Source: DATDDB01 sp035260545 (lineage in GTDB: Bacteria > Pseudomonadota > Gammaproteobacteria > Burkholderiales > Gallionellaceae). Taken from it: a stretch of 64,000 nucleotides of DNA. Position 1 is the first letter of the stretch; every line of letters begins with the position of its first letter. A program made the translations under genes and the position numbers. The stretch covers positions 1 to 64,000 of the forward strand of contig DATFUZ010000024.1 of the NCBI GenBank assembly GCA_035260545.1, written 5' to 3'. Below, piece after piece: positions 63,173 through 64,000 of the stretch. Under the pieces are notes generated by a model, which did not search any database, was not told where the DNA came from, and worked only from the letters and a program-made list of their open reading frames with translations.

Positions 63173-64000
63173 ATGCAGCGAGCATATTACTCTGCCACCA
63201 TTTCAAACTTCCGAAAGACTTCAACGGAGGAAATTCTAGGGGCGCTGTCTATAAATAGCGAGCACGCGCTCATTGAGACTCAGCGCAGCGCCTGGATAGC
63301 GCAAATTTCCATTCTTCGGGAAGGCCTGGCGCACCATGAGGGGGCAGTTTATTTCGAGTACTCAATTCCAAGAATGGGCAGGAGAATCGACGTCGCATTG
63401 GTGATAGGGCCCGTGATCTTCGTCCTAGAATTCAAGGTTGGTGCAACGATCTATAGTAGCAGCGCTTTTGACCAAGTCTATGACTACGCATTGGACCTTA
63501 AGAATTTTCACGATGCAAGCCACGAGCACTATATAGCACCTGTTCTAATTGCGACAGACGCGGAAGATTCCTTTGCGGCCATTTCATTGGCCCGCCATGA
63601 CGACAAGGTGTTTGCGCCGATTCTCACCAACCGAACGCATGTCAGTGACGTGATTCGCGCGGTTTTGGACTCTGTCGCGCAAGGCAAGATTGACATTGCG
63701 TTGTGGGAGGCCGGCCGGTATTGTCCGACGCCGACAATTGTTGAGGCAGCACTGGCGCTGTATAACAATCACTCCGTGGCAGACATTACTCGCAATGATG
63801 CGGGCGCCATAAACCTGAAGGTGACGTCCGAATCGCTATCCGGAATTATCAGCTCGTCACGCAAGCACTCTCAAAAGGCAATTTGCTTGGTCACCGGCGT
63901 CCCCGGCGCAGGCAAGACCTTGGTCGGTCTTGATGTGGCAACGAAGCACTCTAACGCGACGGACGACTTGTATAGCGTCTATTTATCCGGTAATGGGCCG
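63173..64000 (+). CDS. DUF2075-type nuclease-helicase, 5' part
   Basis: The first 276 residues of a larger protein that runs off the window. The N-terminal domain carries a PD-(D/E)xK-like nuclease pattern: Glu62, then RRID with Asp73, then LEFK with Glu86 and Lys88. A Walker A motif GVPGAGKT at 242-249 opens the helicase-like P-loop domain of the DUF2075 group. Codon use is richer in A and T than in the rest of the window, a sign of transfer. The ATG at 63173 has no strong ribosome site but no better start is seen. Such proteins are often found in defence or mobile regions. Confidence 0.85.
   Translation, partial: MQRAYYSATISNFRKTSTEEILGALSINSEHALIETQRSAWIAQISILREGLAHHEGAVYFEYSIPRMGRRIDVALVIGPVIFVLEFKVGATIYSSSAFDQVYDYALDLKNFHDASHEHYIAPVLIATDAEDSFAAISLARHDDKVFAPILTNRTHVSDVIRAVLDSVAQGKIDIALWEAGRYCPTPTIVEAALALYNNHSVADITRNDAGAINLKVTSESLSGIISSSRKHSQKAICLVTGVPGAGKTLVGLDVATKHSNATDDLYSVYLSGNGP

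Overview
This window reads as a piece of a high-GC betaproteobacterial chromosome, most likely a Nitrosomonadales-type organism. That placement rests on gene content and protein style, not on a database search. Pointers are the gene order glnA-DUF4124-ntrB-ntrC, an S-adenosylhomocysteine riboswitch between metK and ahcY, a CIRCE-controlled groESL, the ubiJ-ubiB pair, and a full atpIBEFHAGDC operon. Nearly all of it is core metabolism. No transposase, integrase, phage structural gene, tRNA or CRISPR array was seen.

Layout: 1-136 holds the end of a 5S rRNA with its terminator, so an rRNA operon lies to the left. 226-10890 carries a DMT exporter, a sixA-polyphosphate kinase pair, argS, a SPOR protein, dsbA, an SDR, small membrane proteins, a LOG-family hydrolase, and ubiJ-ubiB. 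10913-13935 is a cydPABX cytochrome bd operon, including two subunits only 41 and 69 residues long. 14080-19448 is the most unusual stretch: a GGDEF/EAL gene beside an rtcB-prfH RNA-repair and ribosome-rescue pair, with a decayed copy of the prfH 3' end on the far side of the GGDEF/EAL gene. 19545-30082 holds glmS, glmU and the ATP synthase operon with its promoter and terminator.

30226-48896 contains a NodB-like deacetylase, a NodIJ-type ABC exporter, groESL under CIRCE and a sigma-32-like promoter, bioA-dacB, two small outer-membrane barrels, ubiD, two lipid A acyltransferases, and the methyl cycle (metK, riboswitch, ahcY, metF) with trhP and a YhcH-type gene. 48967-55577 has a cytochrome b561, a coiled-coil lipoprotein and the nitrogen regulon (ntrC, ntrB, DUF4124, glnA) with a sigma-54 promoter and two NtrC sites. 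55568-64000 has a CDF metal transporter, a rhodanese, small unknowns, a divergent UppP, a 7TM diguanylate cyclase between a dead and a live DUF1289 gene, an AraC/GyrI regulator, a YkgJ protein, and at the right edge an AT-richer truncated nuclease-helicase (DUF2075 type).

The main new observations are these. Both c-di-GMP genes sit between one intact and one decayed copy of the gene converging on them. The rtcB-prfH pair has a short leader ORF with hairpins. Two near-identical palindromes about 30 bp apart lie upstream of an unknown 71-residue membrane protein. The metK 3' end is exactly duplicated ahead of the SAH riboswitch. The right-edge nuclease-helicase looks like the start of an accessory or defence region.
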